DNA of 64,000 nt from Parvibaculum lavamentivorans DS-1 (GTDB taxonomy: Bacteria > Pseudomonadota > Alphaproteobacteria > Parvibaculales > Parvibaculaceae). This document shows positions 53,483 through 62,531 of this stretch, piece after piece; the first letter of the stretch is position 1, and the number at the start of each line of letters is the position of its first letter. A model generated the notes under the pieces. It had not been told where the DNA came from and searched no databases. It worked only from the letters and a program-made list of their open reading frames with translations. The DNA is taken from assembly GCF_000017565.1 (NCBI RefSeq), contig NC_009719.1:806001-870000 (forward strand). Reading direction: 5' to 3'. Made by a program: the position numbers and the translations under genes.

Positions 53483-54238
53483 ATGACACAAATTCCGAAT
53501 TCAGAGCGAAAGACGCTGATCCTGACCGGCGCGAGCCGGGGGATCGGTCATGCGACGGTGAAGCGCTTTTCGAGCGCGGGCTGGCGCGTGATTACCTGTT
53601 CGCGGCACCCCTTTCCCGAGGACTGCCCGTGGGAAGCGGGCCCTGAAGACCATATCCAGGTCGACCTCGCCGATGTGAAGAACACCGAGAACGCCATCGC
53701 GGAAATGCGCGAGCGGCTGAAGGATCAGGGCGGGCGGCTGGACGCGCTGGTGAACAATGCTGCGATTTCGCCGAAGGGGCCGGGCGGCTCGCGGCTCGGC
53801 GTTTTCGATACCGGCGTCGATACCTGGTATCAGGTCTTTCAGGTGAATTTCTTCGCGCCGGTAATGCTTGCGCGCGGGCTTGTCGAGGAATTGAAGGCGG
53901 CGCAGGGCTCGGTCGTGAACGTGACCTCGATTGCGGGCGAGCGCGTGCATCCCTTCGCAGGCTCCGCCTATGCGACATCGAAGGCGGCGCTCGCCTCGCT
54001 GACGCGGGAAATGGCATCGGAGTTCGGGCGTCTTGGCGTACGGGTGAACGCGATTTCACCCGGCGAGATCGATACGGCGATCCTGTCGCCGGGGACGGAA
54101 AAGATCGTCGCGGAAATTCCGATGCAAAGGCTCGGCAAGCCGGAAGAGGTGGCGCGGACGATTTATTTTCTGTGCACGGATCAGTCGAGCTATGTGAACG
54201 GGGCCGAGATTCAGATCAATGGCGGGCAGCACGTTTAA
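53483..54238 (+). CDS. SDR family oxidoreductase
   Basis: 251 residues. Cofactor loop TGASRGIGHA, Arg in TCSRHPF suggesting NADPH preference, NNAAISPKGPGG, catalytic Ser in VTSIAGE, and Tyr-x3-Lys in YATSKAALASL; C-terminal YVNGAEIQINGGQ. Substrate unknown. It is 50 bp from the HTH gene on the same strand but the genes look unrelated. A composite repeat follows the stop. Confidence 0.92.
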   Translation: MTQIPNSERKTLILTGASRGIGHATVKRFSSAGWRVITCSRHPFPEDCPWEAGPEDHIQVDLADVKNTENAIAEMRERLKDQGGRLDALVNNAAISPKGPGGSRLGVFDTGVDTWYQVFQVNFFAPVMLARGLVEELKAAQGSVVNVTSIAGERVHPFAGSAYATSKAALASLTREMASEFGRLGVRVNAISPGEIDTAILSPGTEKIVAEIPMQRLGKPEEVARTIYFLCTDQSSYVNGAEIQINGGQHV

Positions 54239-54251
54239 CTCATACCCTTCA

Positions 54252-54379
54252 TGTCACCCCCGGGCTTGACCCGGGGGTCCAGGGGCCGCATGGCACTAAG
54301 CCTGCGGCAGAAAGAGTCATTCGAAGAATGACGGCGCGTTCCGCGCCTTCTGGATTGCCGGGTCAAGCCCGGCAATGAC
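54252..54379. repeat. composite inverted palindromic element, families A/B (128 bp)
   Basis: Left half TGTCACCCCCGGGCTTGACC with a CCCCCGGG/CCCGGGGG hairpin, and right half the inverted family A unit (CTGGATTGCCGGGTCAAGCC then GGCAATGAC). It also holds an inner hairpin GTCATTC-GAA-GAATGAC (54317-54333). Confidence 0.75.
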
Positions 54380-54404
54380 GAAAAAAAGAGAGGGTGAAGG
54401 GGAG

Positions 54405-54827
54405 TTACGCCACGAAAATAACGGCGCTCTGGCTGTCGCGGACGCGGGCGTCTTCGTTCACGGTGAAGGCGGAGGTGATGAAGCCGGTGGCGCCGGTGAA
54501 GATGCCGGTGCCGCCTTCGATGCGGAAGGTGACGTGGCCGAGCTGGACCTTCGGATCGGGGCTTTCGCCGAGATGGCCCTCGCCTGTGCTCGCATAAGAG
54601 AGCGAGCCGCCGCCGAAGATGATGGTGCCTGTCTCGCTGAAGCCGCCGAATTCGTCATTCTCCACCAGGGCGACTGTCCGCGCGGTGGCCGAGCCGGCGG
54701 AGACATCCGCATCGACCGTGCCGGGCTGCAGGATTGCCTCGCCTTCGATATTCATGCGCGTGCCCATGTCGTCATCCGGCGACGCCTTGCCTTCGAAGAC
54801 GAGCTGGTAGCGGATTTCGCGCGGCAT
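54405..54827 (-). CDS. small beta-rich protein of unknown function (AOC/DUF3224-barrel-like)
   Basis: 140 residues, no signal peptide. The pattern of short strands with EGGTGIFTGATGFITSAFTV near the C-terminus resembles the Gly-Thr-Gly-x-F-x-G-A-x-G signature of allene-oxide-cyclase-like or DUF3224 barrels. Earlier strands are YQLVFEGKA, GEAILQPGT and TARTVALVEN. The start (54825-54827) overlaps the stop of the aminotransferase gene in ATGA fashion, so it is translationally coupled. Fold assignment is tentative and no activity is known. Confidence 0.72.
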   Translation of the reverse strand: MPREIRYQLVFEGKASPDDDMGTRMNIEGEAILQPGTVDADVSAGSATARTVALVENDEFGGFSETGTIIFGGGSLSYASTGEGHLGESPDPKVQLGHVTFRIEGGTGIFTGATGFITSAFTVNEDARVRDSQSAVIFVA

Positions 54828-56212
54828 CAGGCAGCCCTCAACCCTTCCTTCGTCACCCGGTGCTCGACCTCGTCCAGCGCCTTGTGAACGGCGGCGAACA
54901 TTTCCTCGATCTGTTCGAGCGTGATGATGAGGGGCGGGCAGAAGGCGACGATGTCGCCCGCCAGCGGACGGATGATGAGGCCGTGGCGCTGCGCGGCGGC
55001 GACGACCGCGGCGCCGATGGCGGAAGCGGGATCGAAGCTCCGCTTCGTCTTCTTGTCGGCGACGAGTTCGATGGCGCCGATGAGGCCCTTGGCGCGGGCA
55101 TGGCCGACCAGCGGATGCTCGGCGAGGCGCTGGACATGCGCCTCGAAGCGCGGCGCCAGTGCGCGGACATGGCCGACGATGTTGCGCTTCTCGTAAATCT
55201 CCAGCGTCTTCGCGGCGACGGCGGCGCCGACCGGATGGGCGGTATAGGTGAAGCCGTGGCCGAACATGCCGAGCTTTTTGCTTTCGTCGATCATCGCCTG
55301 ATACATCTCCTCGCCGACCGTGACGGCGGCGATGGGGAAATAGGCGGATGAGAGCGCCTTGGCGACGGAAATCGAATCCGGCTTCATGCCGAACGTCTCG
55401 GACCCGAACATGTTGCCGGTGCGGCCGAAGCCGCAAATGACTTCATCGGCGATGAAATAGATGTCGTATTTCTTCAGTACCGCCTGGATCTTCTCGAAAT
55501 AGCCGGCGGGCGGAATAACGACGCCGCCCGCACCCATGATCGGCTCGGCGATGAAGGCAGCGACGGTTTCCGGGTCCTCGCGGATGATCATCTCTTCGAG
55601 GTTCTTCGCGAGCCGCGTCGTGAACTCGTCTTCCGTTTCGCCGGGCTCCGCATAGCGGTAGTAATGCGGGCAGTCGGTGTGGAGCATGCCGGAAATCGGC
55701 AGGTCGAAATCGCGGTGATTGCCGGGAAGGCCGGTGAGGGACGCCGAGGCCACGGTGACGCCGTGATAGCCGCGCTGGCGCGAGATGAATTTCTTCTTCT
55801 TCGTTAGCCCACGCGCATTGTTGTAATACCAGACGAGCTTCACCTGCTGGTCGTTCGCTTCGGAGCCCGAACCGCAGAAGAGAACTTTCGAGGCCGCATG
55901 CGGCGCGATGGCCTTGAGGCGCTCGGCCGCTTCCGCCGCGCGCTCATGGCTCTTGCCGCCGAAGACATGGGTGAAGGGGATCTGCTTCATCTGTTCGGTG
56001 GCGGCGTCGATCAGCTCCTGCTCATTGTATCCGAGCGATGTGCACCAGAGGCCGGCCAGTCCTTCGATGTAGCGGTTGCCGCCATTGTCATAGACATAGA
56101 TGCCCTCGCCGCGCTCGATGATCATGGGACCTGAGGTGCGGAACGTGTCGAGATTCGTGTAGGGATGGATCACGGTCTCGATATCGCGAACGGCGGCGTT
56201 GGACAGGCTCAT
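54827..56212 (-). CDS. class III aminotransferase (omega-amino acid/putrescine type)
   Basis: 461 residues. PLP-site features: GSGSEANDQQVKLVWYYNNARG, RQRGYHGVTVAS, AEPIMGAGGVVIPPAGYF, FIADEVICGFGRTGN and the Schiff-base Lys in SVAKALSSAYFPIAAV. The group transfers amino groups from omega-amino acids or polyamines to pyruvate or 2-oxoglutarate. The amidase beside it (56495) and this enzyme could act on amide-derived amines; inference only. Its end overlaps the next gene's start. Confidence 0.94.
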   Translation of the reverse strand: MSLSNAAVRDIETVIHPYTNLDTFRTSGPMIIERGEGIYVYDNGGNRYIEGLAGLWCTSLGYNEQELIDAATEQMKQIPFTHVFGGKSHERAAEAAERLKAIAPHAASKVLFCGSGSEANDQQVKLVWYYNNARGLTKKKKFISRQRGYHGVTVASASLTGLPGNHRDFDLPISGMLHTDCPHYYRYAEPGETEDEFTTRLAKNLEEMIIREDPETVAAFIAEPIMGAGGVVIPPAGYFEKIQAVLKKYDIYFIADEVICGFGRTGNMFGSETFGMKPDSISVAKALSSAYFPIAAVTVGEEMYQAMIDESKKLGMFGHGFTYTAHPVGAAVAAKTLEIYEKRNIVGHVRALAPRFEAHVQRLAEHPLVGHARAKGLIGAIELVADKKTKRSFDPASAIGAAVVAAAQRHGLIIRPLAGDIVAFCPPLIITLEQIEEMFAAVHKALDEVEHRVTKEGLRAA

Positions 56213-56316
56213 GGGGGAGCTCCTCGGGTCAGGTTATGTGCGGCTTGGCGGGCATCATGGGAGGGGAAAGGGGAGGTGTCAAAGGGGAGGGACGCCGCGT
56301 GAGATTGCTTTCCCCG

Positions 56317-56478
56317 CCACCCTCCCCCTGCGGGAGGGTCAAACCGCTGCAAGCGGTTTGGGGAGGGGTTCTCCGTTTTCGGCAGAGGGAGGACTTCCCG
56401 TTACGCGCATGGGTTCCACGCTTACCCCTCCCCGAAACTTGCTTCGCAACTTTCGACCCTCCCGCAGGGGGAGGGTGG
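56317..56478. repeat. 162-bp inverted-repeat element with internal hairpins
   Basis: Terminal inverted repeats of 24 bp are perfect: CCACCCTCCCCCTGCGGGAG GGTC (56317-56340) and its complement at 56455-56478. Inside lie AAACCGC-TGCAA-GCGGTTT (56341-56359), GGGGAGGGGT (56360-56369) facing ACCCCTCCCC (56424-56433), and a second small hairpin near 56434-56454. It fills most of the 282 bp between amidase and aminotransferase genes. Confidence 0.85.
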
Positions 56479-56494
56479 GAAGAGAGGTTTGTTC

Positions 56495-57952
56495 TCACCA
56501 CCCCTTCGGCGGTTTGAAGCCGCCCAGTATCTCCTCGAACATGCCCGCCACTGCGATGGTCGTGCGATCCTCCAGATGCGGGCCGATGATCTGGATGCCG
56601 ACGGGCTTGCCTTCGCTTGTGATGCCGACCGGCGCGACGGAGGCGGGGAGGTAGGAGACGACGGCCGGGCCGGCCCAGATGAGCACGTCCATATAGGGAC
56701 GCATGACGCCGTTCACGTCCAGTTCGCGCTTGTGCCAGTTCGTTTCGTGATTGTGCTCGAAGGCGGGGCGCATCAGAACGGGCGCGAGGACGACATCGTA
56801 TTTCTGGAAGAACTGATGCCAGCGCCAGCGGAGCTGGGCCTGCTTCTCCTTCCAGACAGCGCGCTCCGCGAGCGAGAGCGTGCCGCCGATGGCCTGCAGC
56901 GCGCGGTGGCTCTTGTCGTCCGCCTTGAAGCTCTTCTTCAATTCCGACCAGTGATCGCGGATGCTTTGCGGCATGCCCGCGCCGATCTGCGAATGGAGCA
57001 GGATCAGATAGGCCTCGGTGATGTCGGCCAGCGTGAAATCGGGCCGCGCCTGCCAGTCGACATTGGCGCCCGCATCGGCGAGTGCGTTGGCGGCGTTGGT
57101 GAGAAGTTCGGCGCTCTCCTTGTCGATGTCGCAGAATTCATCCTCGATCCAGACCGCGACGCGAAGCTCCTTCGGTGTCTTCGCGCGGGCTTGCGGCAGG
57201 TCGAGCTTCCAGCCGATGGCGTCCGCCCAGTCGGGACCGGCGGCGATGTCGAGCAGGAGTTGCAGGTCTTCGGCGCTGCGGGCGAGCGGGCCCGCGACCG
57301 AGAGATCGCCTTCGGAAAGCGCGCCGGGCGGCGGCGAGAGATGGCCGCGCTTCGGCACGATGTCGAATGTCGGCTTGTGGCCGAAGACGCCGCAGAGATG
57401 GGCGGGCGTGCGGATCGAGCCGCCGATGTCGGAGCCGAATTCGGCCGCCGTGAAACCGGCCGCGAGCGAGGCGGCGGAACCGCCCGACGAACCGCCGGGC
57501 CCGCAGTCGAGCGCCCACGGATTGTTGGTGGTGCCGTAGATGTCGTTATAGGTCTGCAGGTCGCCGGAGAGATAGGGCACGTTCGTCTTGCCGAAGACGA
57601 TGGCGCCCGCGCGCTGCAGCCGCCCGATGGCGGTGGCGCTGGTGGCGGGGACATGATCCTTCCAGACAGGCGCGCCGCCGGTGGAGGTGAGGCCCGCGAC
57701 TTCATAGGCATCCTTGATGGTGAAGGGGAGGCCGTGCAGCGGGCCCTGGATCTCGCCCCGCGCCAGCGCCTCGTCGGCGGCGTCGGCGGCCTTGTGCGCG
57801 CCCTCGAAATCGCGCGCGACGACGGCGTTGATCTTCGGATCGAGCTTTTCCACCCGGGCGATGAAATGGTCGGTGAGTTCGGCCGAACTCACCTCGCGGC
57901 GGCGGATCATCCGGCCGAGATCGCTCGCGGAGCGGAAATGAAGCTCTGTCAT
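56495..57952 (-). CDS. amidase signature family enzyme
   Basis: 485 residues. Ser-cisSer-Lys triad visible: Lys in LPFTIKDAYEVAG, cis-Ser and nucleophile Ser in GPGGSSGGSAASLAAG and EFGSDIGGSIRTPAH. No GatB/GatC neighbours, so a catabolic amidase rather than the tRNA amidotransferase GatA. The start at 57952 (MTELHFRSASD) has GAGGGGG ~8 nt upstream on the minus strand; the frame runs on to 58012. Divergent from the acyl-CoA ligase gene across 199 bp. Confidence 0.94.
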   Translation of the reverse strand: MTELHFRSASDLGRMIRRREVSSAELTDHFIARVEKLDPKINAVVARDFEGAHKAADAADEALARGEIQGPLHGLPFTIKDAYEVAGLTSTGGAPVWKDHVPATSATAIGRLQRAGAIVFGKTNVPYLSGDLQTYNDIYGTTNNPWALDCGPGGSSGGSAASLAAGFTAAEFGSDIGGSIRTPAHLCGVFGHKPTFDIVPKRGHLSPPPGALSEGDLSVAGPLARSAEDLQLLLDIAAGPDWADAIGWKLDLPQARAKTPKELRVAVWIEDEFCDIDKESAELLTNAANALADAGANVDWQARPDFTLADITEAYLILLHSQIGAGMPQSIRDHWSELKKSFKADDKSHRALQAIGGTLSLAERAVWKEKQAQLRWRWHQFFQKYDVVLAPVLMRPAFEHNHETNWHKRELDVNGVMRPYMDVLIWAGPAVVSYLPASVAPVGITSEGKPVGIQIIGPHLEDRTTIAVAGMFEEILGGFKPPKGW

Positions 57953-58151
57953 GAAGGTCCCCCTCGAAAGTGTGGTTTTCTTTGACGGCATTAGACGGTG
58001 TTGCCCGTTCAATAGGCAAGAACGGAGTGATCTTCACATGAGGGTGAGGCCGCCCGACAATCGTTGTCGGGGCCGGATTATGTCACTAGACTGCCCCCAA
58101 AACGGGGATAAAGCCGGGAAACCCCGGCGTCAGATCAGAGGGAAACGACCC

Positions 58152-59792
58152 ATGCAGGGATTGATGCAGGACTGGCCGCTGCGCGTATCGACGATCATCG
58201 ACCACGCCGCGCGGTTTCATGGCGACCGCGAAATCGTGACGCGCTCGGTCGAGGGGCCGATTACGCGCACCACCTACAAGGAAGTCCATCTGCGCGCCCG
58301 CAAGGTGGCGCAGGCGCTGGGCCGCCTCGGCGTGAAGGAAGGCGACATCGTCGCCACCATGGCGTGGAACACGAGCCGCCATCTCGAAGCCTGGTACGGC
58401 ATCATGGGCATGGGCGCGGTCTGCCACACGCTGAACCCGCGCCTCTTCGCCGAACAGCTCGTCTACATCATCAACCACGCGGAAGACAAAATCATCTTCC
58501 TCGACCTGACCTTCGTGCCGATCCTCGAAGGCATCGCCGACAAGCTGCCCAAGGTGAAGGCCTATGTCGTGATGACCGACAAGGCGCATATGCCGGACAC
58601 GAAACTCCCGAACGCGCTCTGCTTCGAGGAGATCGTGGAAGCTGAAGACGGCAACTTCAAATGGGCGGAAGTGGACGAGAACGCGGCCTGCGGCCTCTGC
58701 TACACCTCCGGCACGACGGGGAACCCCAAGGGCGTGCTCTATTCGCACCGCTCCAACGTGATCCATTCCATGGCCGCCAATATGGGCGACGCGCTCGGCA
58801 TGAAATGCGCCGACGCGATCCTGCCTGTGGTGCCGATGTTCCATGCCAACGCCTGGGGCATCGCCTTTGCGGCACCCGCCGTCGGCGCGAAGATCGTCAT
58901 GCCCGGCGCGCAGATGGACGGCCAGAGCATCTATGAGCTTCTCGACAAGGAGCAGGTGACGGTGACGGCGGCGGTGCCGACCGTCTGGCTGATGCTGCTG
59001 CAATATCTGGAGAAGACCGGCGCGCAACTGCCGAAGCTCGACCGTGTGGTGATCGGCGGCTCGGCCGCGCCGCGCTCGATGATCGAGGTCTTCGAGAAGA
59101 ATTACGACGTGAAGGTGTTCCACGCCTGGGGCATGACGGAAATGTCGCCCATGGGCACGCTCGGCGCCTTGAAGGCCGGCATGGAAGACCTGCCGCTCGA
59201 CAAGCAGATCGACGTGAAGGTGAAGCAGGGCCGCGCGATCTACACGGTCGAAATGAAGATCACCGACGATGACGGCAACGAGCTGCCCTCCGACGGCAAG
59301 GCCTTCGGCCACCTGATGGTGCGCGGGCCGGCGATCGCCGGCGCCTATCTCAAGGGCGAGGGCGGCAACATCCTCGACAAGGATGGCTGGTTCGACACCG
59401 GCGACGTCGCTACCATCGACGCGCAGGGCTATATGCAGATCACCGACCGCGCCAAGGACGTGATCAAGTCCGGCGGCGAATGGATTTCCTCGATCGAAAT
59501 CGAGAACCTCGCGGTCGGCCATCCGAAAGTAACGGAAGCCGCCGTCATCGGCATCCTGCATCCGAAGTGGGACGAACGCCCGCTGCTGATCGTGGTGCCG
59601 AAGGAAGGCGAAAACCCGACCAAGGAAGAAATCCTGAGCTACATGGAAGGCAAGATCGCCAAATGGTGGATGCCGGACGATGTGGTCTTCGTGAAGGAAA
59701 TCCCGCACACGGCAACCGGCAAGATCCAGAAGCTGACGCTGCGCGAACAGTTCAAGGACTACAAGCTGCCGACCGCCAACGCCGCCGAGTAG
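58152..59792 (+). CDS. acyl-CoA ligase, DmdB/3-(methylthio)propionyl-CoA ligase-like
   Basis: 546 residues, ANL superfamily. AMP loop [64 protein letters not shown], and the C-terminal catalytic Lys in ATGKIQKL. The N-terminus [20 protein letters not shown] and [18 protein letters not shown] match the branch annotated as 3-(methylthio)propionyl-CoA or medium-chain fatty-acid ligase. The rest of the DMSP route (dmdA, dmdC) is not here, so medium-chain acids are as likely. ATG 58152 follows GAGGGAAA. Confidence 0.9.
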   Translation: MQGLMQDWPLRVSTIIDHAARFHGDREIVTRSVEGPITRTTYKEVHLRARKVAQALGRLGVKEGDIVATMAWNTSRHLEAWYGIMGMGAVCHTLNPRLFAEQLVYIINHAEDKIIFLDLTFVPILEGIADKLPKVKAYVVMTDKAHMPDTKLPNALCFEEIVEAEDGNFKWAEVDENAACGLCYTSGTTGNPKGVLYSHRSNVIHSMAANMGDALGMKCADAILPVVPMFHANAWGIAFAAPAVGAKIVMPGAQMDGQSIYELLDKEQVTVTAAVPTVWLMLLQYLEKTGAQLPKLDRVVIGGSAAPRSMIEVFEKNYDVKVFHAWGMTEMSPMGTLGALKAGMEDLPLDKQIDVKVKQGRAIYTVEMKITDDDGNELPSDGKAFGHLMVRGPAIAGAYLKGEGGNILDKDGWFDTGDVATIDAQGYMQITDRAKDVIKSGGEWISSIEIENLAVGHPKVTEAAVIGILHPKWDERPLLIVVPKEGENPTKEEILSYMEGKIAKWWMPDDVVFVKEIPHTATGKIQKLTLREQFKDYKLPTANAAE

Positions 59793-59864
59793 GCAAGCGC
59801 GCCGGGCAGGGCAAATGACATTCCCGCGGATCTGAAATCCGCCGAACCCACAGGGCAGGGCATT

Positions 59865-60614
59865 ATGGACCAGCAGAGTTCGCGGCTTGCCGCGTTTGGC
59901 TTGAGGACCGGCATACTCGCGCTGATCCTTCTGGCGCTTTGTATTATCGGCAACCGGTTCGAGCTGGTGCATTTCGGCCTCGCCGTGCGCGGCCTGGCAT
60001 TCGCGGCGCTGATCGGCCTCATCGCGGCGCTTCTCTCGGCCGCGGGCCTTGTCCGCACGCTGGTTTCAAACCGGCGCGGCACGCGGACGGCGATTGCCGG
60101 CCTGGTGCTCGGCCTGCTCGTCGCCGCGCCTGTCGGACAGGCGATCATCGCCGGCTCGAAAGTGCCGCGCATTCACGACATCACGACCGATCTCGACAAC
60201 CCGCCCGCCTTCTCGGCGGCAACGATTGCGGCACGCGGCGAGGCATCGAACCCGCTTGACCGGGCTGCGCCCGCCGACCTCGCGGAGCAACAGCGCGCGG
60301 CCTATCCCGATGTCGATACGCTGACAGTGGACCGGCAGCCGGGCAAGGTCTACGAGGCCGCGCTCGAAACGGCGCGCGACATGGGCTGGGAAATCCTGGC
60401 CTCGACGCCGGAAACGGGAACCATCGAGGCGACGGCGACGACGCGGGTGATGAACTTCCGCGACGATATTGCGATCCGCGTCACGGAAGCCGGAGAGGGC
60501 GCCCATGTGGATGTGCGCTCGGTCTCGCGCGTCGGCGAAAGCGACCTCGGCGCGAATGCGAACCGTATACGGACTTATCTGCATGTGTTGAGGCAGAAGC
60601 TGGCGCAAGACTGA
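59865..60614 (+). CDS. DUF1499 membrane protein
   Basis: 249 residues. Three N-terminal hydrophobic segments (LRTGILALILLALCIIG, LAFAALIGLIAALLSAAGLV, TAIAGLVLGLLVAAPVG) then a DUF1499 domain from about residue 100: PRIHDITTDLDNPPAF, VYEAALETARDMGWEI and NFRDDIAIRV. Inner membrane with the domain likely outside. Function unknown. Downstream of the DmdB-like ligase by 72 nt. Confidence 0.9.
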   Translation: MDQQSSRLAAFGLRTGILALILLALCIIGNRFELVHFGLAVRGLAFAALIGLIAALLSAAGLVRTLVSNRRGTRTAIAGLVLGLLVAAPVGQAIIAGSKVPRIHDITTDLDNPPAFSAATIAARGEASNPLDRAAPADLAEQQRAAYPDVDTLTVDRQPGKVYEAALETARDMGWEILASTPETGTIEATATTRVMNFRDDIAIRVTEAGEGAHVDVRSVSRVGESDLGANANRIRTYLHVLRQKLAQD

Positions 60615-60621
60615 CTCCGCT

Positions 60622-60652
60622 CTTCCCCCCTCCCACAAGGGGAGGGTGGGAA
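60622..60652. repeat. C-rich/G-rich hairpin (family C/D-like)
   Basis: CTTCCCCCCTCCC, ACAA, GGGGAGGGTGGGAAG forms one stem between the convergent DUF1499 and MBL genes. It may work as a shared transcript-end hairpin. Confidence 0.65.
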
Positions 60653-60680
60653 GGAAGAGTATCCGTTTTCTTCGTCCGCC

Positions 60681-61586
60681 TTACGCCAGCCGGTAGTTCC
60701 CGCCGAGCGAGGGCTTGCCTTCGGACTGAACGATGCCGCGGGCGACGAGATATTCCATGTGGGCGAAGACGGAGCGGGCGGCGGCGGGGTAGAGCCGCTT
60801 GTCGACGGCGGCGTACATGACCGGCACCATTTCCGCGATGCGCGTTTTCCCCGAGGCGAGTTGCTTCAGGATTTGCTGCTCGCGGTCTTCACGATGGGCG
60901 ATGAAGGAACGCACGAAAGGCTTCGGATCCTTGATCGCCGGGCCATGCGTCGGCCAGTAGATTTCATCGTCGCGCTCCAGCAGGAGCTTCAACGACGCCA
61001 TGTATTGTTCCATGTTGCCGTCGGGCGGGCTCACCACGCTGGTCGACCAGCCCATGACATGATCGCCCGAGAAGAGCGCCTTTTCTTCCTGCAGCGCAAA
61101 GCACATGTGGTTCGAGGTGTGGCCGGGCGTGTAGACGCATTCGACCGTCCAGCCATCGCCCTCGATGATGTCGCCGTCGCCGACTTCGACATCGGGCACG
61201 AAATCCATGTCGCCATCTTCCTCGACCTGCACATCGTCCGAGCCCTGCTGCCCGGCGCCATGCGGGCCGAAGGCATAGGTCTCGGCGCCGGTGAGCGCCT
61301 TCAGCGGCTTCGCGGCGGGCGAGTGATCGCTATGCGTGTGGGTGATGAGGATATGGCTGACGATCTCGCCTTCGAGCGCACGGAGCAGCGCCTCGACATG
61401 GGCATTGAGCAGGGGGCCGGGATCGACCACCGCGACCTCGCCATGGCCGATGATATAGGTGCCGGTACCCTTGTAGGTGAAGGCGGAAGGATTGTTCGCG
61501 ACGACGCGGCGGATCAGCGGCGATACCTCGTCGCAGCCGCCATATTCGAACTCGATTTCACGAACGTAAGGAATTTGAACCGACAT
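60681..61586 (-). CDS. MBL-fold metallo-hydrolase (LACTB2/lactamase-like)
   Basis: 301 residues. HxHxDH motif in ILITHTHSDHSPAAKPL, then YTPGHTSNHMCFAL, LFSGDHVMGWSTSVV and the closing His in WPTHGPAI. A C-terminal winged-helix-like tail (REQQILKQLASGKTRIAEMVPVMYA) is typical of LACTB2-type hydrolases, some of which are RNA endonucleases. Substrate unknown. It is downstream of the MarR gene (61646) on the same strand by 59 nt, perhaps its target. Confidence 0.93.
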   Translation of the reverse strand: MSVQIPYVREIEFEYGGCDEVSPLIRRVVANNPSAFTYKGTGTYIIGHGEVAVVDPGPLLNAHVEALLRALEGEIVSHILITHTHSDHSPAAKPLKALTGAETYAFGPHGAGQQGSDDVQVEEDGDMDFVPDVEVGDGDIIEGDGWTVECVYTPGHTSNHMCFALQEEKALFSGDHVMGWSTSVVSPPDGNMEQYMASLKLLLERDDEIYWPTHGPAIKDPKPFVRSFIAHREDREQQILKQLASGKTRIAEMVPVMYAAVDKRLYPAAARSVFAHMEYLVARGIVQSEGKPSLGGNYRLA

Positions 61587-61645
61587 TGGGCCTCCCGTTT
61601 TGGCGGCAGCTTGGACCGTTCGGGACGCAAACTCAATGGCGGCGC

Positions 61646-62128
61646 TCAGCCCGCCTTGCGGTAGCTGGGCGCGCGGCTGCGGCTGCTGCCATGCTGCGCG
61701 AAGCGGGCGAGATTGCCGCGCATCCGCACCAGCATGTCGATGAAGCTGGCGCGCTCCTCGGCTGTGAACCCGTCATAGGCCTCATCGAGAATTTCGTCGC
61801 CCGCTTCCCATAGCTGATCGAGCAGGGGCTGCGCATTGGGCGTGAGGAAGAGCTGTTGCGCGCGCCGGTCGTTCGGGTCCGGCCGCCGCTCCACCACGCC
61901 GAGCGCCACCAGCTTGTCGATGAGCCGTGCGACGGTGATGGGCTGTACCTCGAGAAGGTCGGCGAGCCCCACCTGGTTCAGGCCCTGATGGCGAGAAAGA
62001 TGGGCGAGAGCGCCCCATTGCGCCTGCGTCAGACCGCTCACCCTGTCGTTGAAGGCGGTTTTCATGAAACGCGAATTATCGCGCAACAGAAAGCCGGTGC
62101 TGCGTTCGGGGTTCTGATTGGCAGGCAT
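61646..62128 (-). CDS. MarR family transcriptional regulator
   Basis: 160 residues. Winged helix: LTQAQWGALAHLSRHQGLNQVGLADLLEVQPITVARLIDKLVALGVVERRPDPNDRRAQQLFLT is the DNA-binding core (quoted in outline: recognition helix around QPITVARLIDKL, wing DPNDRRAQ). Start 62128 (MPANQNPERS) is preferred; 62137 is in frame. A perfect palindrome overlaps its own -10 box at 62162, so it is almost surely autoregulated. The MBL gene follows. Confidence 0.92.
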   Translation of the reverse strand: MPANQNPERSTGFLLRDNSRFMKTAFNDRVSGLTQAQWGALAHLSRHQGLNQVGLADLLEVQPITVARLIDKLVALGVVERRPDPNDRRAQQLFLTPNAQPLLDQLWEAGDEILDEAYDGFTAEERASFIDMLVRMRGNLARFAQHGSSRSRAPSYRKAG

Positions 62129-62161
62129 GCGATCCATCCCAGAGGAAGAATGTACGGCTTC

Positions 62162-62206
62162 TAATAAGCTTAGCTTATTATATGAGTATGCCATTACGCA
62201 GGGCAA
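62162..62206 (-). promoter_or_regulatory. MarR-gene promoter with overlapping operator palindrome
   Basis: On the minus strand: -35 TTGCCC (62201-62206), 18-bp spacer, -10 TATAAT (62177-62182). The perfect inverted repeat TAATAAGCT-T-AGCTTATTA (62162-62180) covers the -10 and the expected start point, the classic place for MarR autorepression. Confidence 0.8.
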
Positions 62207-62309
62207 GAGCCGATAATCTGCGGAAAAAGAAAATGGGAGATGGAAAGAGGGTTGCGGCGCGGCGGCGGACCGCCGCGCCGGAAGATGGTTACGGTCGTGC
62301 CTTCGCGGC

Positions 62310-62531
62310 TCAGTAGAGAACGGCGATATAGGCCACGAAGCCGGTCGCATAAAGACCGAGCAAGCTGTAGCCGGCGGCGGTGAAGGCGTCCGACGGGCTG
62401 AATTCAGTGCGGGTCTTGTGAATCTGGGCCGCGATTGCCGTCCACAGGCGTTCCACCTGGGCCGAAAGCCCGACGCTGGCAGAACGGGTCTGGGCGGCGA
62501 CATGGGAGGCGAGATGCTGGGCGGTAGTCAT
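62310..62531 (-). CDS. small single-pass membrane protein, unknown function
   Basis: 73 residues. Polar N-terminal helix (MTTAQHLASHVAAQTRSASVG...WTAIAAQI) and one C-terminal hydrophobic segment (AAGYSLLGLYATGFVAYIAVLY). Start 62531 follows AGAGG by ~8 nt on the minus strand; the frame extends to 62627 without a better site. No family recognised. Upstream of the MarR gene on the same strand, 129 bp before its -35. Confidence 0.6.
   Translation of the reverse strand: MTTAQHLASHVAAQTRSASVGLSAQVERLWTAIAAQIHKTRTEFSPSDAFTAAGYSLLGLYATGFVAYIAVLY

Noticed and set aside
58152-59792. A complete DMSP demethylation cluster
   Set aside because: dmdA, dmdC and dmdD are not in the window; only family resemblance of single enzymes.
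58086-59972. 628-codon open frame on the minus strand opposite the DmdB-like ligase
   Set aside because: Antisense shadow; His/Asp/Val-rich composition typical of reversed GC-rich coding sequence.
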